Part shown: positions 44,186 through 51,855 of the stretch, piece by piece
Layout: each line of letters begins with the position of its first letter
How positions within the stretch are numbered: the stretch's first letter is position 1
NCBI GenBank assembly: GCA_016208915.1
Contig: JACQXE010000017.1
Location: forward strand, 1 to 51,855
DNA: 51,855 nucleotides
Direction of reading: 5' to 3'
Source: Nitrospirota bacterium
Lineage (GTDB): Bacteria > Nitrospirota > Thermodesulfovibrionia > Thermodesulfovibrionales > UBA1546
The notes under the pieces: generated by a model
Database searches by the model: none
What the model saw: the letters and a program-made list of their open reading frames with translations, nothing else
What the model was told of the DNA's origin: nothing
Program-made: the position numbers and the translations under genes

Positions 44186-44217
44186 AAAGGGGATATAGGC
44201 CTCTATATCTCCTTTTT
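44186..44217 (+). terminator. Rho-independent terminator of ppdK
   Basis: A 13-bp stem AAAGGGGATATAG (44186-44198) / CTATATCTCCTTT (44203-44215) with one G-U pair and a four-base loop ends in a TTTTT run (44213-44217). It lies 31 bases after the stop codon. Confidence 0.8.
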
Positions 44218-44304
44218 GTTTGAGAATTCGAAAAGAATCAGGTGTTTTATAAATACTGCTTTAAAAAGCAGAAAGATATTCCCGCAATGGTAGAAAATAA
44301 ACGT

Positions 44305-44712
44305 TTACCACACTTCCAAATAAAAATCTTTGTATTTATTTATCAGTTCGAAATCAGCCTTATTCGAAGTGATAACAGTTACGCCATAATTTCTTGCCGT
44401 AAGAGCAATTAGGACATCAAAATGCAGGTCTCTGAGTTTTTCAGGAGAAAAACCTTTGTCTTTATAAATCTTTGACAGTAGTTCCCCTGATTCAAGCCAG
44501 TTCTTTTCTGTTGGTGTTAGAATTGGATGGTTCTTTGCAAGTGTTTTTACAAAATCCAATTCATACTCAGAAGCGCCCCTTGCCAGTTCAGAAAGGACTA
44601 CAGAAGAATTCCTTATAAGACCGCTTATAATCTGAATATGGTTTGCGTGTTTGTTTGTTCTAAGGTGATCTATAAAGATAGATGTATCAAAAATTATAAT
44701 CCTATCTGCCAT
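44305..44712 (-). CDS. vapC: VapC-type PIN-domain toxin
   Basis: This 135-residue PIN domain has the acidic residues of the nuclease site in place: Asp in IIIFDTSIFIDHLR, Glu in VLSELARGASEYEL, Asp in DLHFDVLIALTARNYG and the closing VITSNKADF. PIN toxins cleave tRNA or other RNA. It overlaps the end of the antitoxin gene by 11 bases, the usual order antitoxin-toxin in one transcript. Confidence 0.9.
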   Translation of the reverse strand: MADRIIIFDTSIFIDHLRTNKHANHIQIISGLIRNSSVVLSELARGASEYELDFVKTLAKNHPILTPTEKNWLESGELLSKIYKDKGFSPEKLRDLHFDVLIALTARNYGVTVITSNKADFELINKYKDFYLEVW

Positions 44713-44896
44713 GGGCTTCGAACTTTAATTTGCCTCCGTGTTTTGACATCATCTCCTTGAACTTTTTAAGAGCAACTATCTCCCTTAATGCGACATGAAC
44801 TGCCTCGCTTCTGTTTTTCACGTGAAGAACCTTAACAGCATCATCGGCAAGCTTTGTATCAAGCCTTATGGACGTCATCCTGACCGAAGTTTTCAT
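44702..44896 (-). CDS. vapB: VapB-type ribbon-helix-helix antitoxin
   Basis: About 64 residues starting at MKTSVRMTSIRLDTKLADD. AGGAGGTG lies eight bases before this ATG; the GTG four codons earlier is part of that site. It has a ribbon strand (MTSIRLDTKL), then helices with VLHVKNRSEAVHVALREIVA, a pattern of the VapB (DUF2191) family, and a C-terminal toxin-binding tail. It should repress its own promoter through the overlapping inverted repeat. Confidence 0.85.
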   Translation of the reverse strand: MKTSVRMTSIRLDTKLADDAVKVLHVKNRSEAVHVALREIVALKKFKEMMSKHGGKLKFEAHGR

Positions 44897-44916
44897 AGTA
44901 GTGAACACCTCCTATT

Positions 44917-44956
44917 TGTATATACATATATTATAATCTATATATACACTTGTCAA
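44917..44956 (-). promoter_or_regulatory. vapBC promoter and operator
   Basis: On the minus strand TTGACA (44951-44956) and TATAAT (44930-44935) are 15 bases apart. TGTATATA (44917-44924) and TATATACA (44941-44948) form an inverted repeat overlapping the -10 and spacer, as expected for autoregulation by the antitoxin. Confidence 0.65.
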
Positions 44957-44980
44957 TAGCAATAAAGGTTGTTTTATGAT

Positions 44981-46195
44981 ATGATAAGCCCTATGATAAA
45001 AAACAAATCTATTACAGGCATCCCAAGAGGTTTTCTATTTGCAGTTGCAGAGGCTGCAATCAAAAAACCAGGCAGGAAAGACATTGCCCTCATATACTCT
45101 GAGACAGAGGCTAATATTGCAGGCGCATTTACAACAAACAAGGTAAAGGCAGCGCCTGTGAAATTAGATATAAAAAAGATTAAATCCGGAAGGGGGCAGG
45201 CAATTATAGTAAACAGCGGAAATGCCAACGCCTGCACAGGTAAAAAGGGGCTCGGAGACGCTGATGAAACGGCAGCTCTCGTTGCTAAGAGCATGGAGAT
45301 TAACAATTTTCTCGTATATGTCTGCTCAACCGGTGTTATTGGAACACCAATGCCAATGGAAAAGATAAAGCCAAAAATTTCTGAGCTCGTATCGAACTTA
45401 GGCAATTTCAGCCTTCAAGATGTTGCATCTGCAATCATGACCACAGACACTTTTCCAAAAATAATAAAAAAGACAATAACTATAAATAATAAAATAGGAA
45501 CTACAGTAGGAATATGTAAGGGCGCAGGCATGATATGCCCTCATATGGCAACAATGCTCTGTTTCATAATGACAGATATTGCAGTAGAAAAGCGGACGTT
45601 AAGCAGGATAATAAAAGATTCTGTGAACAAATCATTCAACAGGATAACAATAGACGGCGATATGTCCACCAATGATACGGTATTGATCATGGCTAACGGA
45701 ATGCTCGGCAATACTGAACTTACGGAAAGGTCAGCGTCATACAAAACCTTTAAAAAAACCATTGACGAAATCACATATGAACTTTCACGGCTTATCGTAA
45801 AAGATGGAGAGGGAGCCACAAAATTAATTGAGATTAAGGTTACCGGCGCAAAGAATGAAAGAGAGGCAGAACAGGCTGCCTTTGCTGTTGCGAATTCCAA
45901 TCTTGTCAAGACAGCAATCTATGGCAATGATTCGAATACAGGTAGGATTATGGCTGCTATAGGATATTCAGGCATAAATTTTGATGAAGAAAAGGCCGAC
46001 ATCTATCTCGGCAACATTAAAGTGATTAAAAAAGGAATCAGCGCAGGCAGAGACCTTAAGACAAACGAATACCTTAAAAAGAATAAAGAAATAAAAATAC
46101 GTGTAGAACTTAACAGAGGACGTTCATCTGCGCAGGTACTAACCTGCGATCTGTCTGAAGAATATGTCAGGATCAATGCAGCGTACAGAACATAA
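44981..46195 (+). CDS. argJ: Glutamate N-acetyltransferase / ornithine acetyltransferase
   Basis: About 404 residues. The ATG at 44981 (MISPMIKNKSITGIPRGFLF) has AAAGG 12 bases upstream; ATG 44993 is also possible. The family's self-cleavage site is present (ICPHMATMLCFIM, cleavage before Thr), with NANACTGKKGLGDADETAA, the SYGIAGEDW-type counterpart TIDGDMSTNDTVLIMANG and NLVKTAIYGNDSNTGRIMAA. The enzyme transfers acetyl groups between N-acetylornithine and glutamate in the cyclic arginine pathway. It starts about 85 bases from vapB, divergently. Confidence 0.95.
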   Translation: MISPMIKNKSITGIPRGFLFAVAEAAIKKPGRKDIALIYSETEANIAGAFTTNKVKAAPVKLDIKKIKSGRGQAIIVNSGNANACTGKKGLGDADETAALVAKSMEINNFLVYVCSTGVIGTPMPMEKIKPKISELVSNLGNFSLQDVASAIMTTDTFPKIIKKTITINNKIGTTVGICKGAGMICPHMATMLCFIMTDIAVEKRTLSRIIKDSVNKSFNRITIDGDMSTNDTVLIMANGMLGNTELTERSASYKTFKKTIDEITYELSRLIVKDGEGATKLIEIKVTGAKNEREAEQAAFAVANSNLVKTAIYGNDSNTGRIMAAIGYSGINFDEEKADIYLGNIKVIKKGISAGRDLKTNEYLKKNKEIKIRVELNRGRSSAQVLTCDLSEEYVRINAAYRT

Positions 46196-46201
46196 TCACA
46201 A

Positions 46202-47179
46202 CTAATTTCTCCTTCTGTACGCCCTAATCTCTTCTTTTACAGTATCCATGTCTGACGCCTCCTCTTCCCTGATAGCCTTGCCTGTCAGTTTTAAAAACAC
46301 ATCATTGAGCGTTGGCCTCTGAAGCCTTACAGACAAAACACTTTCACCGAGAGCCCTTATAAGTTCGGGGATACAAGCCTCTCCCTTAACTGCAGACAGA
46401 AAAAGCTCACTATCTTTTATTGCTGCCTCGAGATTTAAAATCTTTTTTATCTCATCTTTCGCCCTGTTGTTATCCTTTGTCTTTAAATATATGACATCCC
46501 CGCCAACTGTCTTTTTCAGTTCATCAGGGCTTCCGCGCGAGATGATCTTTCCATCATCTATAATTGCTATATTATTGCAAACCTCTGCCTCCTCCATGTA
46601 ATGGGTTGTCATGAATATTGTTACATTATGCCTTTTGGGAAGGTGGGTGATGAACTCCCAGAGATTGGTCCTGCTCTGAGGGTCAAGCCCTAATGTTGGT
46701 TCATCAAGAAAAAGAACCTTTGGCCTGTGTATCAAACCCCTCGCAACCTCAAGCCTCCTCTTCATACCTCCGGAGAACTTTTTTACAAGGTCATCTTTCC
46801 TGCTATGCAGGTCAACAAATTTAAGGACATCTTCCACTCTTTTTCTTCTCTCAGCTTTAGCCACATTATAAAGATAAGCATGGAACAATAAATTCTCCTC
46901 TGCTGTAAGGTCTTTATCAAGGGTTATATCCTGAAAAACAATACCAATGGATTTTCGCACAGATGAAGATTCTCTGACACAATCATGCCCATTTATAAAC
47001 GCCCTCCCTGATGTTGGAGAAAGCAGGGTGCAGAGTATGTTGATTGTTGTGGTCTTTCCTGCTCCATTGGGTCCAAGAAAACCGAATATTGTACCTTCCT
47101 CAACATCAAAGGATATGTCATTAACTGCAATGATGTTTCCAAACTTTTTTACAAGATTCTCAACCTTTATTATCGGCAT
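46202..47179 (-). CDS. ABC-2 type (DrrA-like) ATP-binding protein
   Basis: This 325-residue protein has all ABC motifs: Walker A GPNGAGKTT, Q-loop VFQDITLD, signature KKFSGGMKRRLEVARGL, Walker B VLFLDEPTLGLDPQ and the H-loop MTTHYMEEAE. The C-terminal extension (about 230-325) and the wording MTTHYMEEAEVCNNIAIIDDGKI match the DrrA/NodI class of drug or polysaccharide exporters. The matching permease is not adjacent: the upstream gene is a MacB-like permease of a different type. The partner may lie elsewhere. It converges with argJ, ending six bases beyond it. Confidence 0.88.
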   Translation of the reverse strand: MPIIKVENLVKKFGNIIAVNDISFDVEEGTIFGFLGPNGAGKTTTINILCTLLSPTSGRAFINGHDCVRESSSVRKSIGIVFQDITLDKDLTAEENLLFHAYLYNVAKAERRKRVEDVLKFVDLHSRKDDLVKKFSGGMKRRLEVARGLIHRPKVLFLDEPTLGLDPQSRTNLWEFITHLPKRHNVTIFMTTHYMEEAEVCNNIAIIDDGKIISRGSPDELKKTVGGDVIYLKTKDNNRAKDEIKKILNLEAAIKDSELFLSAVKGEACIPELIRALGESVLSVRLQRPTLNDVFLKLTGKAIREEEASDMDTVKEEIRAYRRRN

Positions 47180-47260
47180 TTATAAACCCCGCATCAATAG
47201 ATTAACATAACTGGTTTGAGCGACATCAGAGATTTTTCGGGAACAGTATTAATCTATCTC

Positions 47261-48469
47261 TCACTCATACCTTAACGCTGTAATCGGATCATACAGCGAT
47301 GCCTTTCTTGCAGGATAAACCCCAAAAAATATTCCCACTGCTGCTGAAAAAACAAAAGCAAGTATTATAGACCATAATGCAAGATGCGTGGGAAGAAATT
47401 CAACGAAATATGGTATTACAAAAGAGGCTATGCCTGCAAAAATAATCCCCCCTGTTCCTCCGATAATGCTCAATGTCATTGATTCTATCAAAAACTGAAG
47501 CAGTATATCCCTGTTCTTAGCGCCCAATGCCTTCCTTACTCCGATCTCCCTTGTCCTTTCCCTTACTGAAACGAGCATGATATTCATTATTCCTATCCCT
47601 CCGACAATAAGCGAGATAGCAGCTATTCCTGAAAGAACAGCAGTCATAATATTAAGCACCTTTTTCATCACGCCAAGCATTTCATCCTGACTCATTACAG
47701 TAAAATCTTCCTTTCCTGCATGCCTTTTAATCAATATCTGCTTTATCTCTTTTATTGCGTCTTTTATCTCTTTTGCGCTTTTCACTTTTATTGTTATATT
47801 GAACAACCTGTCAGTATCAAACAATTCCTGTGCAGAAGTAGTCGGGATAAAAACTATATCGTCGAAATCTATGCCGAGCGTTACTCCTTTTTTTTCCATG
47901 ACTCCGATAACCCTGTATTTGCTGTCTCCCACGCTTACAAGAGCGCCGAGTGCATTTTTATCTCCAAAAAGATCTCTCTTTACAGTTCTTCCAAGGACAG
48001 CAATCTTCCTCTTGGAATCAACGTCAGATTCACTGATAAACCTGCCTGCCTCAACAGACAGATTCCTTATATCAAAATATGTTTCAGTGACTCCTACCAC
48101 AGAATTATCCCTGCTCTGGTTCAGATGCTTAATCTTGGATGATCCAAAAAAAACAGGAACTGCATCAGCAATATGTTTTGTGCGTCTTTTTATTATTACG
48201 GCATCATCATAAACAAGCTTTCTTATTGTGCTCGCCTCAGGAGGATGGAACCCTCCCTTAGCTGATGTTTTTCCCGGAACAACAATCAATATGTTAGTTC
48301 CGAGATTACTAAGTTCCCTGTGTATATATGTCCTTGCCCCTTCCCCGATTGAAACCAATAATATCACTGCTGCAACGCCTATTATTACGCCGAGCATCGT
48401 GAGAAATGACCTCACCTTATTGCTCATAAGAGAGTCTTTGGAAACTTTTATAATCTCAATTATGTCCAT
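47261..48469 (-). CDS. macB: MacB-like FtsX-domain ABC permease
   Basis: About 402 residues starting at MDIIEIIKVSKDSLMSNKVR; an in-frame GTG upstream lies inside a dispersed repeat and is unlikely as start. One N-terminal transmembrane helix (LTMLGVIIGVAAVILLVSIG), a large periplasmic MacB core domain and three C-terminal helices follow, with the FtsX signature GIGIMNIMLVSVRERTREIG and the end GVYPARKASLYDPITALRYE. It is the mechanotransmission subunit of a tripartite efflux pump. Here ATPase and permease are separate genes with a 175-base gap instead of the usual overlap. Confidence 0.88.
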   Translation of the reverse strand: MDIIEIIKVSKDSLMSNKVRSFLTMLGVIIGVAAVILLVSIGEGARTYIHRELSNLGTNILIVVPGKTSAKGGFHPPEASTIRKLVYDDAVIIKRRTKHIADAVPVFFGSSKIKHLNQSRDNSVVGVTETYFDIRNLSVEAGRFISESDVDSKRKIAVLGRTVKRDLFGDKNALGALVSVGDSKYRVIGVMEKKGVTLGIDFDDIVFIPTTSAQELFDTDRLFNITIKVKSAKEIKDAIKEIKQILIKRHAGKEDFTVMSQDEMLGVMKKVLNIMTAVLSGIAAISLIVGGIGIMNIMLVSVRERTREIGVRKALGAKNRDILLQFLIESMTLSIIGGTGGIIFAGIASFVIPYFVEFLPTHLALWSIILAFVFSAAVGIFFGVYPARKASLYDPITALRYE

Positions 48470-48503
48470 ATATATTGCCTGTACAGAACAGCAGGATATT
48501 TGC

Positions 48504-48564
48504 ACTGTCCAAAATAACTGAAAAAAGGTTGAATGATGAAAAAATACAATGACGACACCTTATA
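48504..48564 (-). repeat. 61-nt dispersed repeat, copy B
   Basis: Reverse orientation of the copy at 40164-40224, differing by eye at 7 of 61 positions. It fills part of the gap between the truncated ATPase gene and the permease gene and ends 35 bases before the permease ATG, close to the 36-base distance of copy A to its gene. Confidence 0.8.
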
Positions 48565-48644
48565 AAATTAATCCACATCTTATTTATAAAACATCAGTCG
48601 TATTGTTCCCTTTAAAGCTGCTTGTCAAAACGAGGTTGCACATC

Positions 48645-49256
48645 TTAATATCTTGTCAATTCATTGTATTGCACTATTGTCACGCCTTCATTATTTAAAC
48701 TCTTGAAAATCTCTATTATCTCCTTGCCTGAACGGCTGTCGAGGTTCCCTGTCGGCTCGTCTGCAAGGATTATCTCAGGATTGTTAATCAATGCCCTTGC
48801 AATTGCAACCCTCTGCTGCTCTCCGCCGGAAAGTTCATTTGGATAATGATCTGCCCTCTGGGAAAGCCCAACCTTTGTAAGTATATCCAGCGCCCTCTTT
48901 TTTCTTTCGATAGCAGGAACACTGCTGTAAAGCAATGGCAGTTCAACATTTTTCCATGCAGTAAATCTCGGAAGGAGATTAAAACTCTGGAATACAAATC
49001 CGAGTTTTTTATTTCTTATATCGGCAAGTTCATTATCAGTTTTATGGCTTACATCAACTCCAAGCAAAAGATAAGTTCCTGATGTCGGCCTGTCAAGACA
49101 GCCGATAATATGAAGCACTGTTGATTTGCCTGAGCCTGAAGGACCCATGATAGCAACCATTTCCTTCGGAACAACTTCAAGGTCAATCCCCTTTAAGACT
49201 TCTATTGTTACTTTTGGAAGAATGTAAGATTTTTTAATATTTTTAAGAATAATCAC
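48645..49256 (-). CDS. MacB-type ATP-binding protein, C-terminally truncated
   Basis: This 203-residue protein has a GTG start that overlaps the adaptor gene by four bases. Walker A (GPSGSGKS), Q-loop ([12 protein letters not shown]), signature ([16 protein letters not shown]) and Walker B/D-loop ([15 protein letters not shown]) are intact. The protein then ends [12 protein letters not shown], where relatives continue VTIVMVTHE and another 20-25 residues. The H-loop histidine is therefore missing, and no other frame downstream restores it. The normal length is about 225-230. Either the pump is inactive, the ATPase works poorly, or a second ATPase serves the permease. Confidence 0.85.
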   Translation of the reverse strand: MIILKNIKKSYILPKVTIEVLKGIDLEVVPKEMVAIMGPSGSGKSTVLHIIGCLDRPTSGTYLLLGVDVSHKTDNELADIRNKKLGFVFQSFNLLPRFTAWKNVELPLLYSSVPAIERKKRALDILTKVGLSQRADHYPNELSGGEQQRVAIARALINNPEIILADEPTGNLDSRSGKEIIEIFKSLNNEGVTIVQYNELTRY

Positions 49257-50341
49257 TTATTCTTTTCTTCTTTCACACGCTTGCCGTCTTCAAGCCCTGA
49301 CACATCAGGATTTATAATTACTATATCTCCATCCTTAATGTTGGATATAACTTCCGTGAAATTCCAGTTAAATCGTCCTGTCTCAACATGCTTAAGCCTC
49401 GCGTGCGAATCGCTTTTCACAAAAACAAACTTTCTGCCTTCCCTTTCAATTACTGCCTGTGAAGGAACTACCAGTACATCCTTAGCACTATCAACAATAA
49501 TCTCTATATCTGCCGACATCCCCGGCTTCACAATAATTCCCTTATCTTTTAACCGTGTCCTCATTTCAAATGTCCTTGTCTCCTGCTTTCCGCCAAGAAC
49601 AACAGGAGATATCATGTAAACCTCGCCGTTAAAAATCTTTCCGGGATAAGCATCCATAGTAATACTAACCTCCTGTCCTGTTTTAACTCTTGCAACATCA
49701 GCCTCGTCAATAAAAGCCTCAATATACAAATCTTCTGTTGATACTATATTCACGACAAGCGCGCCTTTTGCAACAGTCTCGCCAAGCTTGACAGGCCTGG
49801 AAATCACAACTCCATGTATGGGAGATTTTACAAATGAGTAGTCATAATTTAGTTTTGCGAGAGAAAGTGAGTTTTTTGCTTCCTTTACATTGGCACTGGC
49901 AACATCATATTCTCTATGTACAGAGTCAGCCTCCAGCTCTGATATATATCCTTTTTCTTTCAGCTCGCTAAATCGCCTTAATCTCGCTTCAGCCTCTTTA
50001 AAGACAGCAATAGTCTTGTCTAAAGATGACCGGGCAATCTGGAGATTCAGCAAAGCCTCATCAGTATCGATCTCAGCTATCCCTGAGCCCGGCTTCAATA
50101 TATCACCCTCCTCGACAGACAATTTTGATATTCTTCCCGCCCTCTGCGCCGTAATTTTCATCTCAGTGCCTGATTTTATTGTGCCTGTTGACGTAGCAGT
50201 CACTGTGATAGTGAGTTCCTGTCTTTTTACTGGTGAAACCTTTACCTCAATAGCATTAAATGACCTTTTTATAATAAAAAATGCAGCCAGAAAAATTAAT
50301 ACCAGAAAAAACCAGAAGCTTATTTTTTTATAAAAAGACAT
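49253..50341 (-). CDS. macA: MacA-like efflux periplasmic adaptor (HlyD family)
   Basis: This 362-residue protein has an N-terminal membrane anchor (residues 8-25), a lipoyl/barrel-sandwich half-motif (GRISKLSVEEGDILKPGSGIAEIDT), an alpha-hairpin (RSSLDKTIAVFKEAEARLRR) and the second lipoyl half (SFVKSPIHGVVISRPVKLGE). Beta-barrel and membrane-proximal domains follow (SADIEIIVDSAKDVLVVPSQAV). It bridges the inner-membrane ABC pump to an outer-membrane channel. Gene order adaptor, ATPase, permease is that of macAB. No outer-membrane TolC-type gene is in the window. Confidence 0.88.
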   Translation of the reverse strand: MSFYKKISFWFFLVLIFLAAFFIIKRSFNAIEVKVSPVKRQELTITVTATSTGTIKSGTEMKITAQRAGRISKLSVEEGDILKPGSGIAEIDTDEALLNLQIARSSLDKTIAVFKEAEARLRRFSELKEKGYISELEADSVHREYDVASANVKEAKNSLSLAKLNYDYSFVKSPIHGVVISRPVKLGETVAKGALVVNIVSTEDLYIEAFIDEADVARVKTGQEVSITMDAYPGKIFNGEVYMISPVVLGGKQETRTFEMRTRLKDKGIIVKPGMSADIEIIVDSAKDVLVVPSQAVIEREGRKFVFVKSDSHARLKHVETGRFNWNFTEVISNIKDGDIVIINPDVSGLEDGKRVKEEKNK

Positions 50342-50667
50342 ACATTTCTCCTTTTGAAATCACAGTATTTTAATTTTAACACAAAAAACCTATTGGAATA
50401 TTAATTAACAGCGATAGATGAAATAATAATACAGAAGTTGAGAAAAAATTTATTTAACCCGATAATCTTTGCATTATGTATAGAACAAACAGTCTCAAAA
50501 TTTTTATAATCGACAGGATAACTATATGGCAATCGTTTGTGGCTTAACGATTAAGGTTATACTGTTTTCGGTTCTAAAGGTCTTTTTTATAAGGTGTCGT
50601 ATAAAAATTTTTCACCTGCCTGTTCTATACCAAAATAAATTCAAAAATAATATCTGTATTATTACAA
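50342..50667. other. Gene-free gap with a partial dispersed repeat
   Basis: These 326 AT-rich bases lie between macA and the prenyltransferase gene. They hold the 13-base motif TATAAGGTGTCGT (50588-50600), identical to the start of the 61-nt repeat, and a small inverted repeat AATCGTT/AACGATT (about 50529-50550). No credible gene or RNA was found. Confidence 0.5.
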
Positions 50668-51519
50668 TCAAAAAATATAATTCAGAAGCGTAAATACAAA
50701 AACAGTCATGCTTATATAGCCGTTCATATTAAAAAACGCCATATCAAGCCTGCTGAGGTCATCAGGTTTCACTATTGAATGCTCATATATAAAAAGTCCT
50801 GCAACTATTGTCATTCCAAGCCAATAGAAAATCCCAAGGTCAAAAATTATGCCTGTATATACCAGAAGACCCCATGCGAGAAAATGAAATATATGTGAAA
50901 AGAGCAATGTATTTCTGATGCCGAATCTCTTTGGTATGGAATACAAGCCAAAACTTTCATCAAACTCAATGTCCTGCAATGCGTATAAGATGTCAAAACC
51001 TGCAAGCCAGAATATAACTGTAAAACCCAGGGGCACTATCTCCCAGTCAAAAGTACCTCTGACAGCAATCCATGCACCCAATGGCGCTGCTGAGAGTGAC
51101 AGTCCGAGCACAAAATGTGACAGCCATGTAAATCTTTTTGTATACGGATAAAGAAACACAACAGCAATTGCTACAGGAGAAAGTTTCAGACACAGGGGAT
51201 TAAGCATGTATGCAGCAAAGATGAGCGCTAAAAAAGATATTATCGTGAATATAACCGCATCTGCCACCCTAACCTTTCCTGCGGGTATCTCCCTGCTCAT
51301 TGTCCTTGGATTTTCTGCATCTATGTTTCTGTCAATAATCCTGTTTAATCCCATTGCGCCAGACCTTGCACCAACCATTGCGACAAGAATCCAGAATATC
51401 TGCCTGAATGACGGAATCCCTGATGCAGCAATGATTGCGCCTGTTAATGCAAATGGAAGAGCAAAAATGGAATGGGAGAACTTGATCAGCTTAAGATACA
51501 GGACTATTTTTTTAAACAA
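50668..51519 (-). CDS. UbiA-family prenyltransferase (UbiA/MqnP-like)
   Basis: This 283-residue protein has eight to nine hydrophobic segments and both Asp-rich motifs of UbiA enzymes: NRIIDRNIDAENPRT (first, prenyl diphosphate binding) and DILYALQDIEFDESFG (second). The N-terminus KFSHSIFALPFALTGAIIAA matches 4-hydroxybenzoate or menaquinone-pathway (MqnP) polyprenyltransferases. The start codon is TTG with AAGGAG nine bases upstream; no ATG is available nearby. It follows the integrase fragment after only 27 bases. Which quinone it serves cannot be decided here. Confidence 0.88.
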   Translation of the reverse strand: MFKKIVLYLKLIKFSHSIFALPFALTGAIIAASGIPSFRQIFWILVAMVGARSGAMGLNRIIDRNIDAENPRTMSREIPAGKVRVADAVIFTIISFLALIFAAYMLNPLCLKLSPVAIAVVFLYPYTKRFTWLSHFVLGLSLSAAPLGAWIAVRGTFDWEIVPLGFTVIFWLAGFDILYALQDIEFDESFGLYSIPKRFGIRNTLLFSHIFHFLAWGLLVYTGIIFDLGIFYWLGMTIVAGLFIYEHSIVKPDDLSRLDMAFFNMNGYISMTVFVFTLLNYIF

Positions 51520-51546
51520 TTACGATTTCTCCTTATGTAATATTAA

Positions 51547-51855
51547 TCAATCGCTTCCATAAAGTGCATCCAATGGACTCTGCGGAGCATTAGACATGTC
51601 GCGCAGGACATGGGTGTAAATCATTGTTGTCTCAACATTCTTGTGACCGAGAAGGCTCTGCACTTCCCTTATGTTAACGCCGCTCTGAAGCAGATGAGTA
51701 GCGAAGCTGTGGCGGAGGGTATGGACAGTTGCATGTTTTGCGATGCCCGATTGTCGCAGCGCATTCTTAACGGCAAGCTGGATTGATTTATCGCTGACGT
51801 GATGCCGGCCCGTCTTGCCGCTTCTCGGATCTACGGACAGACTGGACGAAGGGAA
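51547..51855 (-). CDS. Integron-type tyrosine recombinase, C-terminal part
   Basis: About 102 residues from the right edge to the stop. It contains the second catalytic box of tyrosine recombinases: [30 protein letters not shown], with Arg, His and nucleophilic Tyr. The preceding segment [17 protein letters not shown] and the end SPLDAL closely resemble integron integrases (IntI1 has similar DPRSG and RHH stretches), more than XerC/D or phage integrases. The N-terminal part, including the first catalytic Arg and any attI site, lies outside the window. Whether an integron with cassettes is attached cannot be seen. Confidence 0.8.
   Translation of the reverse strand, partial: FPSSSLSVDPRSGKTGRHHVSDKSIQLAVKNALRQSGIAKHATVHTLRHSFATHLLQSGVNIREVQSLLGHKNVETTMIYTHVLRDMSNAPQSPLDALYGSD

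Noticed and set aside
48542-48668. AATACAATGA and TCATTGTATT about 120 bases apart as ends of a mobile element
   Set aside because: Only about ten bases match and copy A of the 61-nt repeat has no such partner; likely chance in AT-rich DNA.
50475-50546. Possible 23-codon peptide beginning MYRTNSLKIF
   Set aside because: Short, without ribosome-binding site or conserved pattern.
51520-51546. attC or attI site next to the integrase fragment
   Set aside because: The 27-base gap holds only the prenyltransferase ribosome-binding site; no core-site pairs are visible.

Overview
The window is AT-rich bacterial DNA with a dense, mostly minus-strand gene order. Gene content points to an anaerobic or microaerophilic Gram-negative of the Nitrospirota or Desulfobacterota type. 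That rests on a multiheme cytochrome c, pyruvate phosphate dikinase, many radical-SAM proteins, a DUF3786 protein, type II secretion parts, and families of short palindromic repeats scattered between and inside genes. The lineage is an inference, since no rRNA marker is present. No tRNA, rRNA or CRISPR array was seen.

Layout. (1) 1-12.5 kb is an accessory island of large secreted proteins, all on the minus strand. In order of transcription it holds a YD/TIG-domain gene broken by one stop codon, a glycine-rich exported protein, a PxKF-domain exported protein and a 1902-residue Rhs/YD-repeat toxin with a small two-helix membrane protein overlapping its end. A shorter Rhs gene follows, with an L,D-transpeptidase-like tip and an overlapping periplasmic protein. 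Last come an orphan Rhs tip and a truncated IS1380-type transposase running off the left edge. This is the layout of a polymorphic-toxin locus with tip and immunity modules. (2) 12.6-15 kb holds a JAMM peptidase, a repeat-rich gap, and a five-heme cytochrome c whose reading frame is crossed by one TGA. The codon context and a SECIS-like hairpin make selenocysteine plausible. (3) 15-22 kb holds a TPR lipoprotein, a PA2778-type cysteine peptidase and a PA2779-type protein, followed by part of a type II secretion system (gspD, C, M, L, K). (4) 22-34 kb holds ilvN, ilvB, a FecR/DUF6600 protein and ilvD, then a DUF465 protein, hemG, hemH, hemE, an AhbD-like radical SAM protein and hflX. (5) 34-41 kb holds a chemoreceptor divergent from an orphan NrtA/SsuA-like binding protein, a DUF3786/radical-SAM pair, a small zinc-ribbon protein and a DedA protein. 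(6) 41-51.9 kb holds ppdK, vapBC, argJ, an ABC-2 type ATPase, a MacAB-like efflux set whose ATPase is truncated, a UbiA-type prenyltransferase, and the C-terminal end of an integron-type tyrosine recombinase at the right edge.

Themes. The hem cluster could run a coproporphyrin-type route (HemE, HemY-type oxidase, ferrochelatase) closed by an AhbD-like coproheme decarboxylase. Several unrelated palindromic repeat families sit in frame inside coding sequences (hemH twice, the second Rhs gene twice, the N-terminus of the TPR lipoprotein), similar in style to Rickettsia palindromic elements. A 61-nt repeat lies before two unrelated genes, one of them directly after the truncated MacB-type ATPase.
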